Counted from the stretch's first letter, positions 17,109 to 26,458 are shown. The stretch is 64,000 nucleotides of DNA from Pedobacter hiemivivus (GCF_004331685.1 NZ_SJSM01000011.1:1-64000), one strand, 5' to 3'. Made by a program: numbers and translations. The notes: a model not told the origin generated them from the letters alone.

Positions 17109-17416
17109 TGCAGTAGAGAGGTAACAAAATATCATTATAAAATTTTCAGGAATAAAGCAAGTACACAGGATCCTTGGTTTACTCCACAATTCCTGAGTTA
17201 AACTCAAGCCTGTGTTTGTGACCAGGAATTTTGGTTGCTCAGAGCGGACCTAGGATTCATTTTTTTCTTCCTAAAGAAGAAAAAACTTATTCCAGACCGC
17301 GAAGAGTCAACCTAAATTCCCTTTTTTAACATATTTTAACATTATACCCCCATTAAACACTGTGAAAAAATTAACGTTTGTCGTAATTTTCGCAACGAAT
17401 AAAAAAATGGGTATAA
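17109..17416. other. Structured intergenic region before the Bat operon
   Basis: About 308 bp with no gene. It holds several inverted repeats: AATTCCTG/CAGGAATT around a GAGTT-A-AACTC palindrome (about 17189-17230), and a perfect 10-bp T-rich/A-rich hairpin (17261-17270 with 17276-17285). It also holds repeat copy 2 at 17287-17325. The last 90 bp are A/T-rich and should contain the moxR promoter; TAATTTTC near 17383 is one base off TAnnTTTG. Confidence 0.55.
17287..17325 (+). repeat. 39-bp imperfect direct repeat, copy 2
   Basis: Second copy of the repeat seen at 16258-16296 (34 of 39 identical). It is preceded in both places by an AAGAAAAA-like stretch and followed by a T-run and an A/T-rich box. 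Lies 91 bp before moxR. Confidence 0.75.
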
Positions 17417-18445
17417 ATGGAAGAAGTAACTAATATTACTGAGCATTCATCGTATGGAACTGATATCCGTGCACTGAATGAAATGATTCAAAAAGAAAGT
17501 GCATTTATCGATCTCCTTTTTATGGAAATGGATAAAGTAATTGTTGGGCAAAGGTATATGGTAGAGCGCCTGATGATCGGTTTGCTTGCCGATGGACACA
17601 TCCTGTTGGAAGGTGTACCGGGACTGGCAAAAACATTGGCTATTAACACCCTGTCTAAAGCCATCGATGCAGGTTTCAGCAGAATTCAGTTTACACCAGA
17701 TCTTTTACCGGCAGATTTGCTGGGAACAATGATCTACAACCAAAAGAAAGAAGAATTTATTGTTAGAAAAGGTCCATTGTTCTCTAACTTTATTTTGGCG
17801 GATGAGATTAATCGTGCACCGGCTAAAGTACAGAGTGCTTTATTGGAAGCGATGCAGGAGCGCCAGGTAACCATTGGCGATAATACTTTCCCATTGCCTA
17901 AGCCTTTTTTGGTACTTGCTACTCAAAACCCAATTGAGCAAGAGGGTACTTACCCGTTGCCAGAAGCGCAAGTAGACAGGTTTATGTTGAAGGTTGTGAT
18001 TGGTTATCCTAAAAAGGAGGATGAGAAAAAGATCATGCGGGCAAATATTACACCTCAAGGTATGCCTAAGGCTAATGTAGTGATTCACACAGATGATATT
18101 TTGAGAGCAAGAAAGGTGGTTAGAGAAGTGTATATGGACGAGAAAATCGAACAATACATTATCGATATCGTTTTTGCGACACGTTTCCCTGCTGATTATA
18201 AATTGGCTGATTATAAGAATCTGATTAGTTTTGGTGCTTCGCCTCGTGCAAGTATCAATCTTGCCTTAGCTGCTAAAGCGTATGCTTTTATTAAAAGAAG
18301 AGGTTATGTAATCCCTGAAGATGTTAGGGCTGTTTGTCATGATGTATTGAGACATCGTATTGGGCTTACTTATGAGGCTGAAGCCGAAGATATCAATACG
18401 GAGACCATCATCACTGGAATACTAAATGCAGTAGAAGTTCCTTAG
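17417..18445 (+). CDS. MoxR-family AAA+ ATPase of the Bat operon
   Basis: 342 residues. Walker A is GVPGLAKT, Walker B is ILADEINRAP and sensor 1 is ATQNPIEQEGTYPLPEAQ, all diagnostic of MoxR. MoxR ATPases act as chaperones that load or mature partner complexes with von Willebrand A domains. Here the partners are encoded downstream (DUF58, BatA, BatB). First gene of an eight-gene operon; the DUF58 gene starts 4 bp after its stop. Confidence 0.95.
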   Translation: MEEVTNITEHSSYGTDIRALNEMIQKESAFIDLLFMEMDKVIVGQRYMVERLMIGLLADGHILLEGVPGLAKTLAINTLSKAIDAGFSRIQFTPDLLPADLLGTMIYNQKKEEFIVRKGPLFSNFILADEINRAPAKVQSALLEAMQERQVTIGDNTFPLPKPFLVLATQNPIEQEGTYPLPEAQVDRFMLKVVIGYPKKEDEKKIMRANITPQGMPKANVVIHTDDILRARKVVREVYMDEKIEQYIIDIVFATRFPADYKLADYKNLISFGASPRASINLALAAKAYAFIKRRGYVIPEDVRAVCHDVLRHRIGLTYEAEAEDINTETIITGILNAVEVP

Positions 18446-18449
18446 TATT

Positions 18450-19325
18450 ATGGATACCAAAGACCTCTTAAAAAAAGTAAGGAAGATTGAGATCAAAACT
18501 CGTGGTTTAAGCAACCAGATCTTCTCAGGCGAATACCAATCGGCATTTAAAGGTCGTGGTATGGCCTTTAGCGAGGTGCGAGAATACCAGGTGGGAGATG
18601 AGATTCGTACCATCGACTGGAATGTAACTGCCCGTTTTAATCATCCTTATGTGAAGGTATTTGATGAAGAACGGGAAATGACAGTGATGTTGCTGGTGGA
18701 TGTGAGTGGATCTAAGAATTTTGGAACACAGGTTCAGTTGAAGCAAGAATTGGCGACAGAACTATGCGCTGTACTTTCTTTTTCGGCCATACAGAATAAT
18801 GATAAAGTTGGTGTGCTCTTTTTTAGCGATAAGGTAGAGAAATTTATCCCGCCAAAAAAAGGTCGAAGTCACATTCTGATGATCATTAGGGAGCTGATAG
18901 ATTTTAAACCACAAAATAAGGGTACCAATGTGGCCGAAGGCTTAAGGTATTTTACCAGCGCTATCAAAAAAAGGTGTACTGCTTTTCTGATCTCAGATTT
19001 TATGAGCGGCCCTTTTGAAAATGAACTTAAAATTGCCAATCGTAAACATGACCTGGTTGCTTTAAGGTTATATGATATTCATGAAGAAGAGTTCCCTGAT
19101 TTGGGATTGATTCCGGTGAAGGATGAAGAAAGTGGAGAAATTGAATGGATCAACACCAGTAGTAAGCAGGTACGTAATTCATTTAAGGCTGCGGCTTTGG
19201 AAAGGAATGGAAAGTTGGAAGATATGTTCAGAAAATCAGGGGTAGACTTTACCAAAATCGGGACGCATCAATCCTATATCAAGCCATTAATGACATTGTT
19301 TAAGAAAAGAGAAGCCAGAAGATAA
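18450..19325 (+). CDS. DUF58 domain protein with VWA-like fold
   Basis: 291 residues, cytoplasmic. The DUF58 signature GRGMAFSEVREYQVGDEIRT is at about 31-50. It is followed by a VWA-like part with an intact DVSGS metal-site start near residues 88-92. DUF58 proteins nearly always pair with MoxR ATPases. It likely links the ATPase to the membrane VWA proteins. Spacing to both neighbours is 4 bp. Confidence 0.93.
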   Translation: MDTKDLLKKVRKIEIKTRGLSNQIFSGEYQSAFKGRGMAFSEVREYQVGDEIRTIDWNVTARFNHPYVKVFDEEREMTVMLLVDVSGSKNFGTQVQLKQELATELCAVLSFSAIQNNDKVGVLFFSDKVEKFIPPKKGRSHILMIIRELIDFKPQNKGTNVAEGLRYFTSAIKKRCTAFLISDFMSGPFENELKIANRKHDLVALRLYDIHEEEFPDLGLIPVKDEESGEIEWINTSSKQVRNSFKAAALERNGKLEDMFRKSGVDFTKIGTHQSYIKPLMTLFKKREARR

Positions 19326-19329
19326 GGGT

Positions 19330-20316
19330 ATGAGACAATATTTTAATTTTAGCTGGTGCTTAATGCTGGCTTTGGCTGGCTTTACTTATTCAGCAAAAGC
19401 GCAGGACATTAGGGTAGAGGCTAAGCTAGACAAGACCACAATAGCGTTAGGAGATCAGACCAGATTACATTTGATTGTTCATTTGCCAGTTAATGGGCAG
19501 GTGGATTTTCCGGTGTTGGCAGATACCATTTCATCAAAAGTACAAATTGTTGAAATGGGTAAGACTGATACCATTGCCGATCAAAATAATCCAGGTGTAA
19601 AAACCATTAGCAGGCAATATACCATTACCTCTTTTGATGCGGGCTTACATATGATTCCTGCTTATACATTTGGTAGTAAGTCGGGAAATTTTAATACAGC
19701 TGCACTCCCCTTGGAGGTATTGGCTGTAAAGGTAGACACTACGAAGGCCATATATGATATTAAGGAACCTTTGGCGGTGTCTTATTCTTTTATGGACTGG
19801 CTTAGGGATAACTGGAAACTGGTGTTATTTGTGGCATTAGGGATCTTAGTAGTCGTTGGACTGATCTGGTACTTCATTAAAAAACGCAGAAATAAGCCTG
19901 CTAAAGTTGAAGCTCCTAAACCAATTGTTCCTTTGCATACCATCGCTTTAGACAAGCTGAATGCTTTGAAAAGCGAAAAATTATGGGAACAGGGCCAGAT
20001 TAAACAGTACCATAGCGAGCTGACAGACATCATTAGGGAGTATTTGGAGAAAAGGTATGAAATCAATGCCCTGGAGCAAACATCTGAAGAGATCTTCGCT
20101 GGATTGCGCCATCTTGATATTTCGGAACAAAATACAAATAAGCTAAGGCAGATGTTGCTGCTTGCTGATTTGGTGAAGTTTGCCAAGGCAACACCATTGA
20201 ACACAGATAATGAACAAAGTATGGAGAATGCAATCAGTTTTGTAATGAATACCAAAGCCGTTGTTGCTCCATTGACTGAAAATAAAGTACAAAATAAAGA
20301 TAATGAATCTGTTTAG
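19330..20316 (+). CDS. Bat operon exported single-pass membrane protein (BatD-like N-terminus)
   Basis: 328 residues. A signal peptide is at 1-24 (TYSAKAQ). A beta-rich extracytoplasmic domain opens VEAKLDKTTIALGDQTRLHL, like the repeats of BatD/oxygen-tolerance proteins. A membrane helix lies at about 160-178, followed by a basic linker and a helical cytoplasmic tail with YHSELTDIIREYLEKRYEI. Its position between DUF58 and batA is usual in Bacteroidota Bat operons. The exact role is unknown. It overlaps batA by 14 bp. Confidence 0.85.
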   Translation: MRQYFNFSWCLMLALAGFTYSAKAQDIRVEAKLDKTTIALGDQTRLHLIVHLPVNGQVDFPVLADTISSKVQIVEMGKTDTIADQNNPGVKTISRQYTITSFDAGLHMIPAYTFGSKSGNFNTAALPLEVLAVKVDTTKAIYDIKEPLAVSYSFMDWLRDNWKLVLFVALGILVVVGLIWYFIKKRRNKPAKVEAPKPIVPLHTIALDKLNALKSEKLWEQGQIKQYHSELTDIIREYLEKRYEINALEQTSEEIFAGLRHLDISEQNTNKLRQMLLLADLVKFAKATPLNTDNEQSMENAISFVMNTKAVVAPLTENKVQNKDNESV

Positions 20317-21310
20317 CGGAATTGAATTTGCCAATAAGGGTTTTTTCTGGCTCCTGATTATCATTCCTTTAATGATTGGTTGGTACATCTGGAGAAATAA
20401 CAAACTTCAGGGGAGCCTGCGGATGTCAGCTTTAAAGGGTTTTTCATCCGGTAAAAAGAAGCGTAGTTATACTATTTTAAGGCATTACGGTATTGTTTTA
20501 AGGGTATTGGCATTGATCGTTTTGATTATTGCATTGGCAAGGCCTCAATCGGCTTTTAGTTGGCAAAACTCGACAACTGAGGGGATTGATATTGTAATTG
20601 CTACAGATATTTCTGGTAGTATGCTTGCGGAAGATTTGAAACCGAACCGCTTGGAAGCCGGTAAAAATATTGCGATAGACTTTATAAAAGACCGTCCGGA
20701 AGATCGAATAGGTCTGGTTATTTTTAGTGGGGAGAGCTTTACGCAGTGTCCGCTTACCATTGATCATGATGTGTTGATTAATTTGTTTAAGGACGTTAAC
20801 AATGGAATGATTGAGGATGGAACTGCGATTGGAATGGGACTGGCAACAGCAGTGAACCGCTTAAAAGAGAGTGAAGCCAAGAGTAAGGTTGTGATTTTGT
20901 TGACGGATGGATCGAATACTACAGGTTCTATACCGCCAATGACTGCTGCCGAAATTGCTAAACAAATGAAGGTAAGGGTTTATACTGTTGGTGTGGGTAC
21001 AAAAGGCTATGCGCCATATCCGGTAAAAACACCATTCGGGGTCGAGTATCAACAGGTTCCGGTTACCATTGATGAGGATGTATTGACTAAGATTGCTAAC
21101 ACTACTGGTGGAAAGTATTTCCGTGCTACTAATAATGAAAAACTAAAGCAGATTTATCAGCAAATAGATCAATTGGAAAAGGCAAAGATTGCGGTTACGC
21201 AATATCATAAAAAGACAGAGCGCTTTTTGCCTTTTGCTTTAATCGCCTTGGTGTTGTTGCTGGCTGAGTTTTTATTGAGAAATACAATTTTTAAAGGAGC
21301 TTTAACTTAA
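20303..21310 (+). CDS. batA: BatA: membrane VWA-domain protein
   Basis: 335 residues. N-terminal membrane helices are at about 12-28 and 55-76. A VWA domain follows with the MIDAS motif ATDISGSM (DxSxS) and the later T (LLTDGSNTTGS). A final membrane helix is near 310-328. The metal-binding VWA domain faces the periplasm. It is one of a pair with BatB. Named by operon order and domain layout; the biochemical role of Bat proteins is still poorly defined. Confidence 0.9.
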   Translation: MNLFSGIEFANKGFFWLLIIIPLMIGWYIWRNNKLQGSLRMSALKGFSSGKKKRSYTILRHYGIVLRVLALIVLIIALARPQSAFSWQNSTTEGIDIVIATDISGSMLAEDLKPNRLEAGKNIAIDFIKDRPEDRIGLVIFSGESFTQCPLTIDHDVLINLFKDVNNGMIEDGTAIGMGLATAVNRLKESEAKSKVVILLTDGSNTTGSIPPMTAAEIAKQMKVRVYTVGVGTKGYAPYPVKTPFGVEYQQVPVTIDEDVLTKIANTTGGKYFRATNNEKLKQIYQQIDQLEKAKIAVTQYHKKTERFLPFALIALVLLLAEFLLRNTIFKGALT

Positions 21311-21314
21311 ACAG

Positions 21315-22349
21315 ATGCTACGTTTTGAACATATAGAATTTTTATGGGGCTTAGCAGCCGTTCCACTATTCATCCTGATCTTTTTATGGGTGCGTAGATG
21401 GAAAAGAAAAGCTTTATTGGCTTTTGGTGATCCACATACGGTAAGAAGGATGATGCCTGAGGTTTCGTTGAGTAGACCGGGTTTAAAGTTTGTATTGTAC
21501 ATATTGGCTTATGCTTCTTTGGTGGTCGGTATTGCCAATCCTCAGATAGGAACTAAAATGGAAGAGGCGAAAAAGGATGGTGCAGATTTGATGATTTTGT
21601 TGGATGTTTCGAACAGTATGTTGGCGGGTGATTTGGCCCCTAATAGACTGGAGAACGCCAAGCGTGCCATTTCGCAGTTGATTGATAATTTACATAACGA
21701 TCGGATAGGGATTATCATTTTTGCTGGCGAGGCTTATGTTCAGTTGCCTATAACAACGGATTACTCTGCGGCTAAGTTGTTCTTGAATAACATTACTACT
21801 GATATTGTGCCAACACAGGGTACCGCGATTGGTGCTGCGATTGATATGGGGATGAAATCCTTTAATTTCGTGAATGGTACCAGTAAGGCGATGATTTTGA
21901 TGACGGATGGTGAAAACCATGAGGATGATGCAGTTTCGGCAGCTAAAAGTGCGAGCGCCAAGGATGTAGCCATACATGTGATTGGTGTGGGATCAGCGGA
22001 GGGTGCGCCTGTGCCTATTTACAAGAATGGCAGACCGGTAGGTTTTCATACTGATGAGACTGGAAAAACGGTGGTGACGAAGTTGAACGAGGCGATGTGT
22101 AAGGAGATTTCGGAAGCCGGGAATGGTGTGTATGTGAGGGCTAGTAATGCCAATAGTGGTTTAAACATCGTGATGGATCAGGTAAATAAAATGGAAAAGA
22201 AAACGTACGACAGTAAGTCATTTAAAAACTATGAAGATAGGTTCCAGTTTTTCCTTGGATTATCTGTTTTGCTGTTGTTGCTAGAGTTTTTTATCTCCAA
22301 CCGTAGAAACTTGAAATTAACTGAGTTGAATTTGTTTGAAGTGAGGTAG
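21315..22349 (+). CDS. batB: BatB: membrane VWA-domain protein
   Basis: 344 residues with the same layout as BatA. Helices lie near 10-26 and 56-76, then the VWA domain with LLDVSNSM (DxSxS) and ILMTDGENHEDD, and a C-terminal helix (FFLGLSVLLLLLEFFI). It ends 2 bp before batC. The two VWA proteins probably act together, because gene order and paralogy are constant in this operon type. Confidence 0.9.
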   Translation: MLRFEHIEFLWGLAAVPLFILIFLWVRRWKRKALLAFGDPHTVRRMMPEVSLSRPGLKFVLYILAYASLVVGIANPQIGTKMEEAKKDGADLMILLDVSNSMLAGDLAPNRLENAKRAISQLIDNLHNDRIGIIIFAGEAYVQLPITTDYSAAKLFLNNITTDIVPTQGTAIGAAIDMGMKSFNFVNGTSKAMILMTDGENHEDDAVSAAKSASAKDVAIHVIGVGSAEGAPVPIYKNGRPVGFHTDETGKTVVTKLNEAMCKEISEAGNGVYVRASNANSGLNIVMDQVNKMEKKTYDSKSFKNYEDRFQFFLGLSVLLLLLEFFISNRRNLKLTELNLFEVR

Positions 22350-22351
22350 TT

Positions 22352-23134
22352 ATGAAGCAATTGATCATTATTATATATATTGTATTACAAGGAGCTGTAG
22401 TTTTTGCACAGAAGGAGAAGAAATACATCCACAACGGCAATAAGCTATATCAGCAACAAAAATATGCGGAAGCTGAGGCAAGCTACCGGCAGTCGGTAGA
22501 GAAAACAAAGGAATCTGTAGCTGGTAATTTTAATTTGGGAGATGCTTTGTACAAGCAGAAGAAATTTGATAATGCTGCACAAAAATTTACGGAGATTGCA
22601 TCCTCATCAGAAAACAAAGCGGTAAAGGCGCAAGCTTACCATAATTTGGGTAATTCTTTGTTGGAAAATAAAAAGCTGGAAGAGAGTATTGAGGCCTATA
22701 AAAAATCTTTGATCAATAATCCTAAAGATGATCAGACGCGGTATAATCTGGCTTATGCTCAGGAAAAATTGAAGCAGCAACAGCAGCAGGATAAGAACAA
22801 TAAGGATAAAAATAAAGACAAGAAAGATCAGGATAAGAAGGACCAGAATAAAGATCAGAAGGACCAGAATAAAGATCAGAAGGACAAGGATAAGCAGAAT
22901 AAGGATAAGAAAGATCAGGATAAAAAGGACCAGGATAAAGATCAAAAAGACAAAAACAAGAAGGATCAGGACAAAAAAGATCAGCAGGGGCAACAGCCAC
23001 AGCCAGATAAGTTGTCTAAAGAGGACGCTGAAAGGATGTTGGAGGCCTTGAAAAATGAAGAGAAAAATACCCAGGATAAGTTGAAAAACAAAAAAGCAAA
23101 AGGGGTAAAGGGACGTATTGTTAAAGACTGGTAA
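22352..23134 (+). CDS. batC: BatC: exported TPR protein with a Lys/Asp/Gln repeat tract
   Basis: 260 residues. A signal peptide is at 1-19 (AVVFAQ). Three TPR units follow at about 24-135 (NGNKLYQQQKYAEAEASYRQ; YHNLGNSLLENKKLEESIEA). Residues about 147-215 are almost only K, D, Q and N in KDQ-type repeats. A short helical end follows. The low-complexity part is encoded by a degenerate DNA repeat at about 22795-22985, which may vary in length between strains. Probably a periplasmic scaffold for BatA, BatB and BatD. Confidence 0.88.
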   Translation: MKQLIIIIYIVLQGAVVFAQKEKKYIHNGNKLYQQQKYAEAEASYRQSVEKTKESVAGNFNLGDALYKQKKFDNAAQKFTEIASSSENKAVKAQAYHNLGNSLLENKKLEESIEAYKKSLINNPKDDQTRYNLAYAQEKLKQQQQQDKNNKDKNKDKKDQDKKDQNKDQKDQNKDQKDKDKQNKDKKDQDKKDQDKDQKDKNKKDQDKKDQQGQQPQPDKLSKEDAERMLEALKNEEKNTQDKLKNKKAKGVKGRIVKDW

Positions 23135-23149
23135 AAGGGGTATTATATA

Positions 23150-24964
23150 ATGAAAATGAGATATTATTTATTGTCGATACTGCTTTTATGGTCGACCATT
23201 GGTTTAGGCCAGATAAAGGTTACTGCATCAGTAAGTTCTAATCAGGTGGCAACTGGTGAGCAGTTTGAGATTACTTTTTCAACTACTGGAAATCCGGAAT
23301 CATTTGATCCACCTGCATTTAACGGGTTTGAGGTAGTTGGTGGGCCTAATCAATCGTCCAGTTTCAGTTCTGTCAATGGAACTACAACGGCAAGCATTTC
23401 TGTAAGCTATGTGCTGATTGGAGTTAAAGAAGGGGAGTATGCTATTGGGCCAGCAAGTATGGTGGTCAATGGTAAGGCCTATAAATCTAACGGCGTAAAA
23501 ATAAAGGTAACAAAGGGAAGAGCTGTTCCTCAGCAGTCGGGACAATCGGCTCAAGGAGGTCAGAGGGGCGCAGTGCCTACTGGCAATTCTGCTGACCTTT
23601 CGAAGCGGTTGTTTTTGAGAGCAATCGCCAGTAAAACGAATGTTTACCAGGGCGAGCAAATTGCGGTTACTTATAAGCTATATGCGAATATCGCCATTGT
23701 TGGCAATGAGCCTGAGAAATTACCAGATTTCAACGGATTTTGGAGTCAGGAGATTAAAAATGGCAGTCAGAGTGTGGAATGGAAAGAGGAAGTTTACAAC
23801 GGGACCAGATATCATGTCGGAGTACTAAAAGAGATTATTTTATTCCCGGAACGTTTTGGAAAGCTAACGCTTGATCCTTTGATTATGAATTTTGTGGTGC
23901 GTAAAAATGTGCCATCCAATGATCCTATTGAGCAATTTTTTGGTGGTGGTTCTTATGAGGATGTGAAGTATAAAGTGAAAAGTGCACCTGTAACCATTAA
24001 TGTAAAAGCCCTGCCTGATGCTGGTAAGCCTGAGGGTTTTGAAGGTGCTGTAGGTACTTTTGCAATTGGTGCTGCGATTGATAAATCATCGGTTAAAGCA
24101 AATGAAGCGGTTAATTATACACTCAAAATAACGGGCTCTGGTAATTTGAAGCTCTTGAAAGCACCTACTGTGAATTTTCCTGCAGATCTGGAGAAGTATG
24201 ATCCGAAAATCACAGATCATCTAACTGAAAGCTTGAATGGTGTTTCTGGAAGCAGGGAGTTCAGTTATTTGCTTATTCCAAGACATGAAGGGAATTATAC
24301 TATTGAACCTTTAAAATTCTCCTATTTTAATCCTGCTACCCAAAAGTATGTGACCTTAACTGCGGGACCTTTTAATTTAAAAGTCGCTAAAGGTGCTCCG
24401 GGGTCGAATGTTACAGCTTATGCTTCGGGTAACCAGAAGGACATTAAAATGTTGGCAAAAGATATCGCTTACATTAAAACGAGTACATCAGGTTTACATA
24501 AAAAGGGTAGTTCTTTTTACGGATCGGCAGCTTACTACAGTTTACTTTGTTTAGGTCCTTTGCTGTTTATTGGTGCCTTGGCTTATCGTAAACGATATAG
24601 AGATAATAACAGAGATCAGGTGAAGGTAAAGGGTAGAAATGCCAATAAAATTGCGGCTAAACATTTGGCGAGTGCAAAGAAACAATTGCTGGCTGGAGAT
24701 AAAAAGTTATTTTATCAAGATGTTTATAAAGGACTATACCAATACCTGAGTGATAAGTTTAATATTCCTGCTGCGGAATTGAATAAGGATAATATCAGTG
24801 AGCAGCTAAATGCGGCTGGCATCGCAATGCCATTAATCAGTCAACTCACAGAGACACTGGATTTGTGCGAAATGGCACGGTATGCTCCTGTCTCTGGAAT
24901 TTCAGATCAGGAAGTATTTGATAAAGCTAAAAGTATCATTAATGACATCGAAGAGCATGGGTAA
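23150..24964 (+). CDS. batD: BatD: large exported membrane protein (oxygen-tolerance family)
   Basis: 604 residues. A signal peptide is at 1-20. Repeated immunoglobulin-like beta domains fill the periplasmic part; each opens in the same way (TASVSSNQVATGEQFEI; RAIASKTNVYQGEQIAV; AAIDKSSVKANEAVNYTL). A membrane helix lies at about 459-478, followed by a basic cytoplasmic helical tail. It fits the BatD family. Follows batC by 15 bp and overlaps batE by 8 bp. Confidence 0.9.
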   Translation: MKMRYYLLSILLLWSTIGLGQIKVTASVSSNQVATGEQFEITFSTTGNPESFDPPAFNGFEVVGGPNQSSSFSSVNGTTTASISVSYVLIGVKEGEYAIGPASMVVNGKAYKSNGVKIKVTKGRAVPQQSGQSAQGGQRGAVPTGNSADLSKRLFLRAIASKTNVYQGEQIAVTYKLYANIAIVGNEPEKLPDFNGFWSQEIKNGSQSVEWKEEVYNGTRYHVGVLKEIILFPERFGKLTLDPLIMNFVVRKNVPSNDPIEQFFGGGSYEDVKYKVKSAPVTINVKALPDAGKPEGFEGAVGTFAIGAAIDKSSVKANEAVNYTLKITGSGNLKLLKAPTVNFPADLEKYDPKITDHLTESLNGVSGSREFSYLLIPRHEGNYTIEPLKFSYFNPATQKYVTLTAGPFNLKVAKGAPGSNVTAYASGNQKDIKMLAKDIAYIKTSTSGLHKKGSSFYGSAAYYSLLCLGPLLFIGALAYRKRYRDNNRDQVKVKGRNANKIAAKHLASAKKQLLAGDKKLFYQDVYKGLYQYLSDKFNIPAAELNKDNISEQLNAAGIAMPLISQLTETLDLCEMARYAPVSGISDQEVFDKAKSIINDIEEHG

Positions 24965-25733
24965 CCTTTTGAAATATAGTTTGTATGTATGGCTATTACT
25001 GTTGGCCATCCCATTTTGCGTAACAGCAAAGGAGATCAATGCTGAGACATTTCTCCAGCAGGGGAATGAGGCTTATGCAAGGAATCGTTTTGAGGATGCT
25101 GCAGCGGCTTATAAGCAGGTATTGGATGCGGGCTATGAATCTGCGCCAGTTTATTTTAACCTGGGGAATGCGCAATATAAGTTGGCCGAAATGCCTGCTG
25201 CAATTTTAAACTATGAAAAGGCATTGAAGTTGGCACCGGGTGACGCAGATATTAAGCTGAACTTACAGTTGGCAAACCTTAAAATAACGGATAGAATCGA
25301 AGAGATACCTGAGTTTTTTCTGAGCAAATGGTGGAAAGGATTTATCTTATTCTTTTCTCTAAGTACCTTATCTGTATTTACAATTGTGTGCTTTATTGCA
25401 GGCTTTATTTTGCTCATCGCTTATCTGTTTTTGATTTCCGTTTGGCCGAAAAAGATGGCCTTTTATACTGGGATAACTGTGCTTTCCTTAGGCTTGATCT
25501 TTCGAGCGATGTCTAGTGTACAATCAGATTACCTGGATGGCAATCCGCAGGGGATCGTTTTTAGTGGCGCTGTTGATGTAAAAAGCGGTCCTGATGGACA
25601 GCAGAAAACATTGTTTGTGATCCATGAAGGTACAAAAGTGAGTATTTTGGAACGGAATAATAATTGGGCAAAGGTCGTGTTGGCCAATGGCAATGGGGGA
25701 TGGATAAAATTGATGGATATTAAGGAAATATAA
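24957..25733 (+). CDS. batE: BatE: TPR protein with membrane helices and SH3-like end
   Basis: 258 residues from the ATG at 24957, which gives a proper signal peptide (MGNLLKYSLYVWLLLLAIPF). A longer frame from 24882 lies fully inside batD and lacks one. TPR units cover about 30-100. Two membrane helices lie near 125-150 and 160-178. A bacterial SH3-like domain ends the protein (SGAVDVKSGPDGQQKTLFVI, WAKVVLANGNGGWI). Last gene of the operon in this strand order; DUF2461 follows 9 bp later. Confidence 0.88.
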   Translation: MGNLLKYSLYVWLLLLAIPFCVTAKEINAETFLQQGNEAYARNRFEDAAAAYKQVLDAGYESAPVYFNLGNAQYKLAEMPAAILNYEKALKLAPGDADIKLNLQLANLKITDRIEEIPEFFLSKWWKGFILFFSLSTLSVFTIVCFIAGFILLIAYLFLISVWPKKMAFYTGITVLSLGLIFRAMSSVQSDYLDGNPQGIVFSGAVDVKSGPDGQQKTLFVIHEGTKVSILERNNNWAKVVLANGNGGWIKLMDIKEI

Positions 25734-25742
25734 GAGGATTAT

Positions 25743-26444
25743 ATGGCACAGTCACCTACAAAACAAACGCAGTTATTCCCATCAAACTTTGCTTTTTTAA
25801 ATAAGCTAAAAAATCATAATGACAGGGATTGGTTCAATGCCAATAAAGAGGAGTTTCAAGATGAACAGCAAATGGTAACAGCTTTTGCAGAAGCGTTATT
25901 ACAAGAGCTCAATACTCACGATGTGATAGAAACTCCTTCGGGTGCAAAAAGTGTGTATCGCATTTATAGGGATACCCGTTTCTCTAAAGATAAGACACCT
26001 TATAAGACGTATTGGAGTGGAAGCTTTAAGCGGGCGACCAAATACCGTAGGGGTGGTTATTACTTTCATATCGAACCGGGCAACAGTTTTATTGGTGGTG
26101 GGTTTTGGGGACCAAATGCTGATGATCTGAAGCTGATTCGAGAAGATATTTCATTTGATTCGGCGCCTATGAGAAAAATCTTAAATAGCGAGTCATTTAT
26201 TTCATCTTTTGAAAAATTAAAAGGAGAGCAACTAAAGACTACACCTAAAGGTTTCGATGCAAATTCTGAGGCTATAGATCTCTTACGGTATAAGCAGTTT
26301 CTGCTGATCCGAAAGTTTTCTGATGAAGCTGTTTTAAGTTCAGGCTTTCTAAAAGAAGCAAGTCAGACCTTTAAAGATATGCGTCCATTTTTGGACTATA
26401 TGAGTGAAGTACTGACTACTGATATCAACGGATTGAGCATATAA
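25743..26444 (+). CDS. DUF2461 (TIGR02453) family protein
   Basis: 233 residues, soluble. Recognised by FLNKLKNHNDRDWFNANKEE near the start, YRDTRFSKDKTPYKTYWSG and GGGFWGPNADDLKLIREDI, which are constant in this family. Function is unknown; no catalytic site can be assigned. It lies 9 bp after batE and may be cotranscribed by read-through, but it is not a usual Bat component. Confidence 0.88.
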   Translation: MAQSPTKQTQLFPSNFAFLNKLKNHNDRDWFNANKEEFQDEQQMVTAFAEALLQELNTHDVIETPSGAKSVYRIYRDTRFSKDKTPYKTYWSGSFKRATKYRRGGYYFHIEPGNSFIGGGFWGPNADDLKLIREDISFDSAPMRKILNSESFISSFEKLKGEQLKTTPKGFDANSEAIDLLRYKQFLLIRKFSDEAVLSSGFLKEASQTFKDMRPFLDYMSEVLTTDINGLSI

Positions 26445-26458
26445 TACTATCGGCCAGT

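Noticed and set aside
17261..17285. T-rich/A-rich hairpin as terminator of the DUF3050 gene
   Set aside because: It lies about 150 bp after the stop and its stem is mostly A-T, so chance symmetry is likely.
19782..20255. Minus-strand open frame of 157 codons opposite the Bat operon
   Set aside because: Shadow of a confident gene in a tightly packed operon.
22607..22993. Long minus-strand open frame rich in Leu, Ile and Val opposite batC
   Set aside because: It is the mirror of the KDQ repeat of batC; repeats of AAG/GAT read backwards give CTT/ATC codons. No independent start signal or family.
24882..24956. Longer start for batE
   Set aside because: The extra 25 residues lie within batD coding and precede the real signal peptide at 24957.
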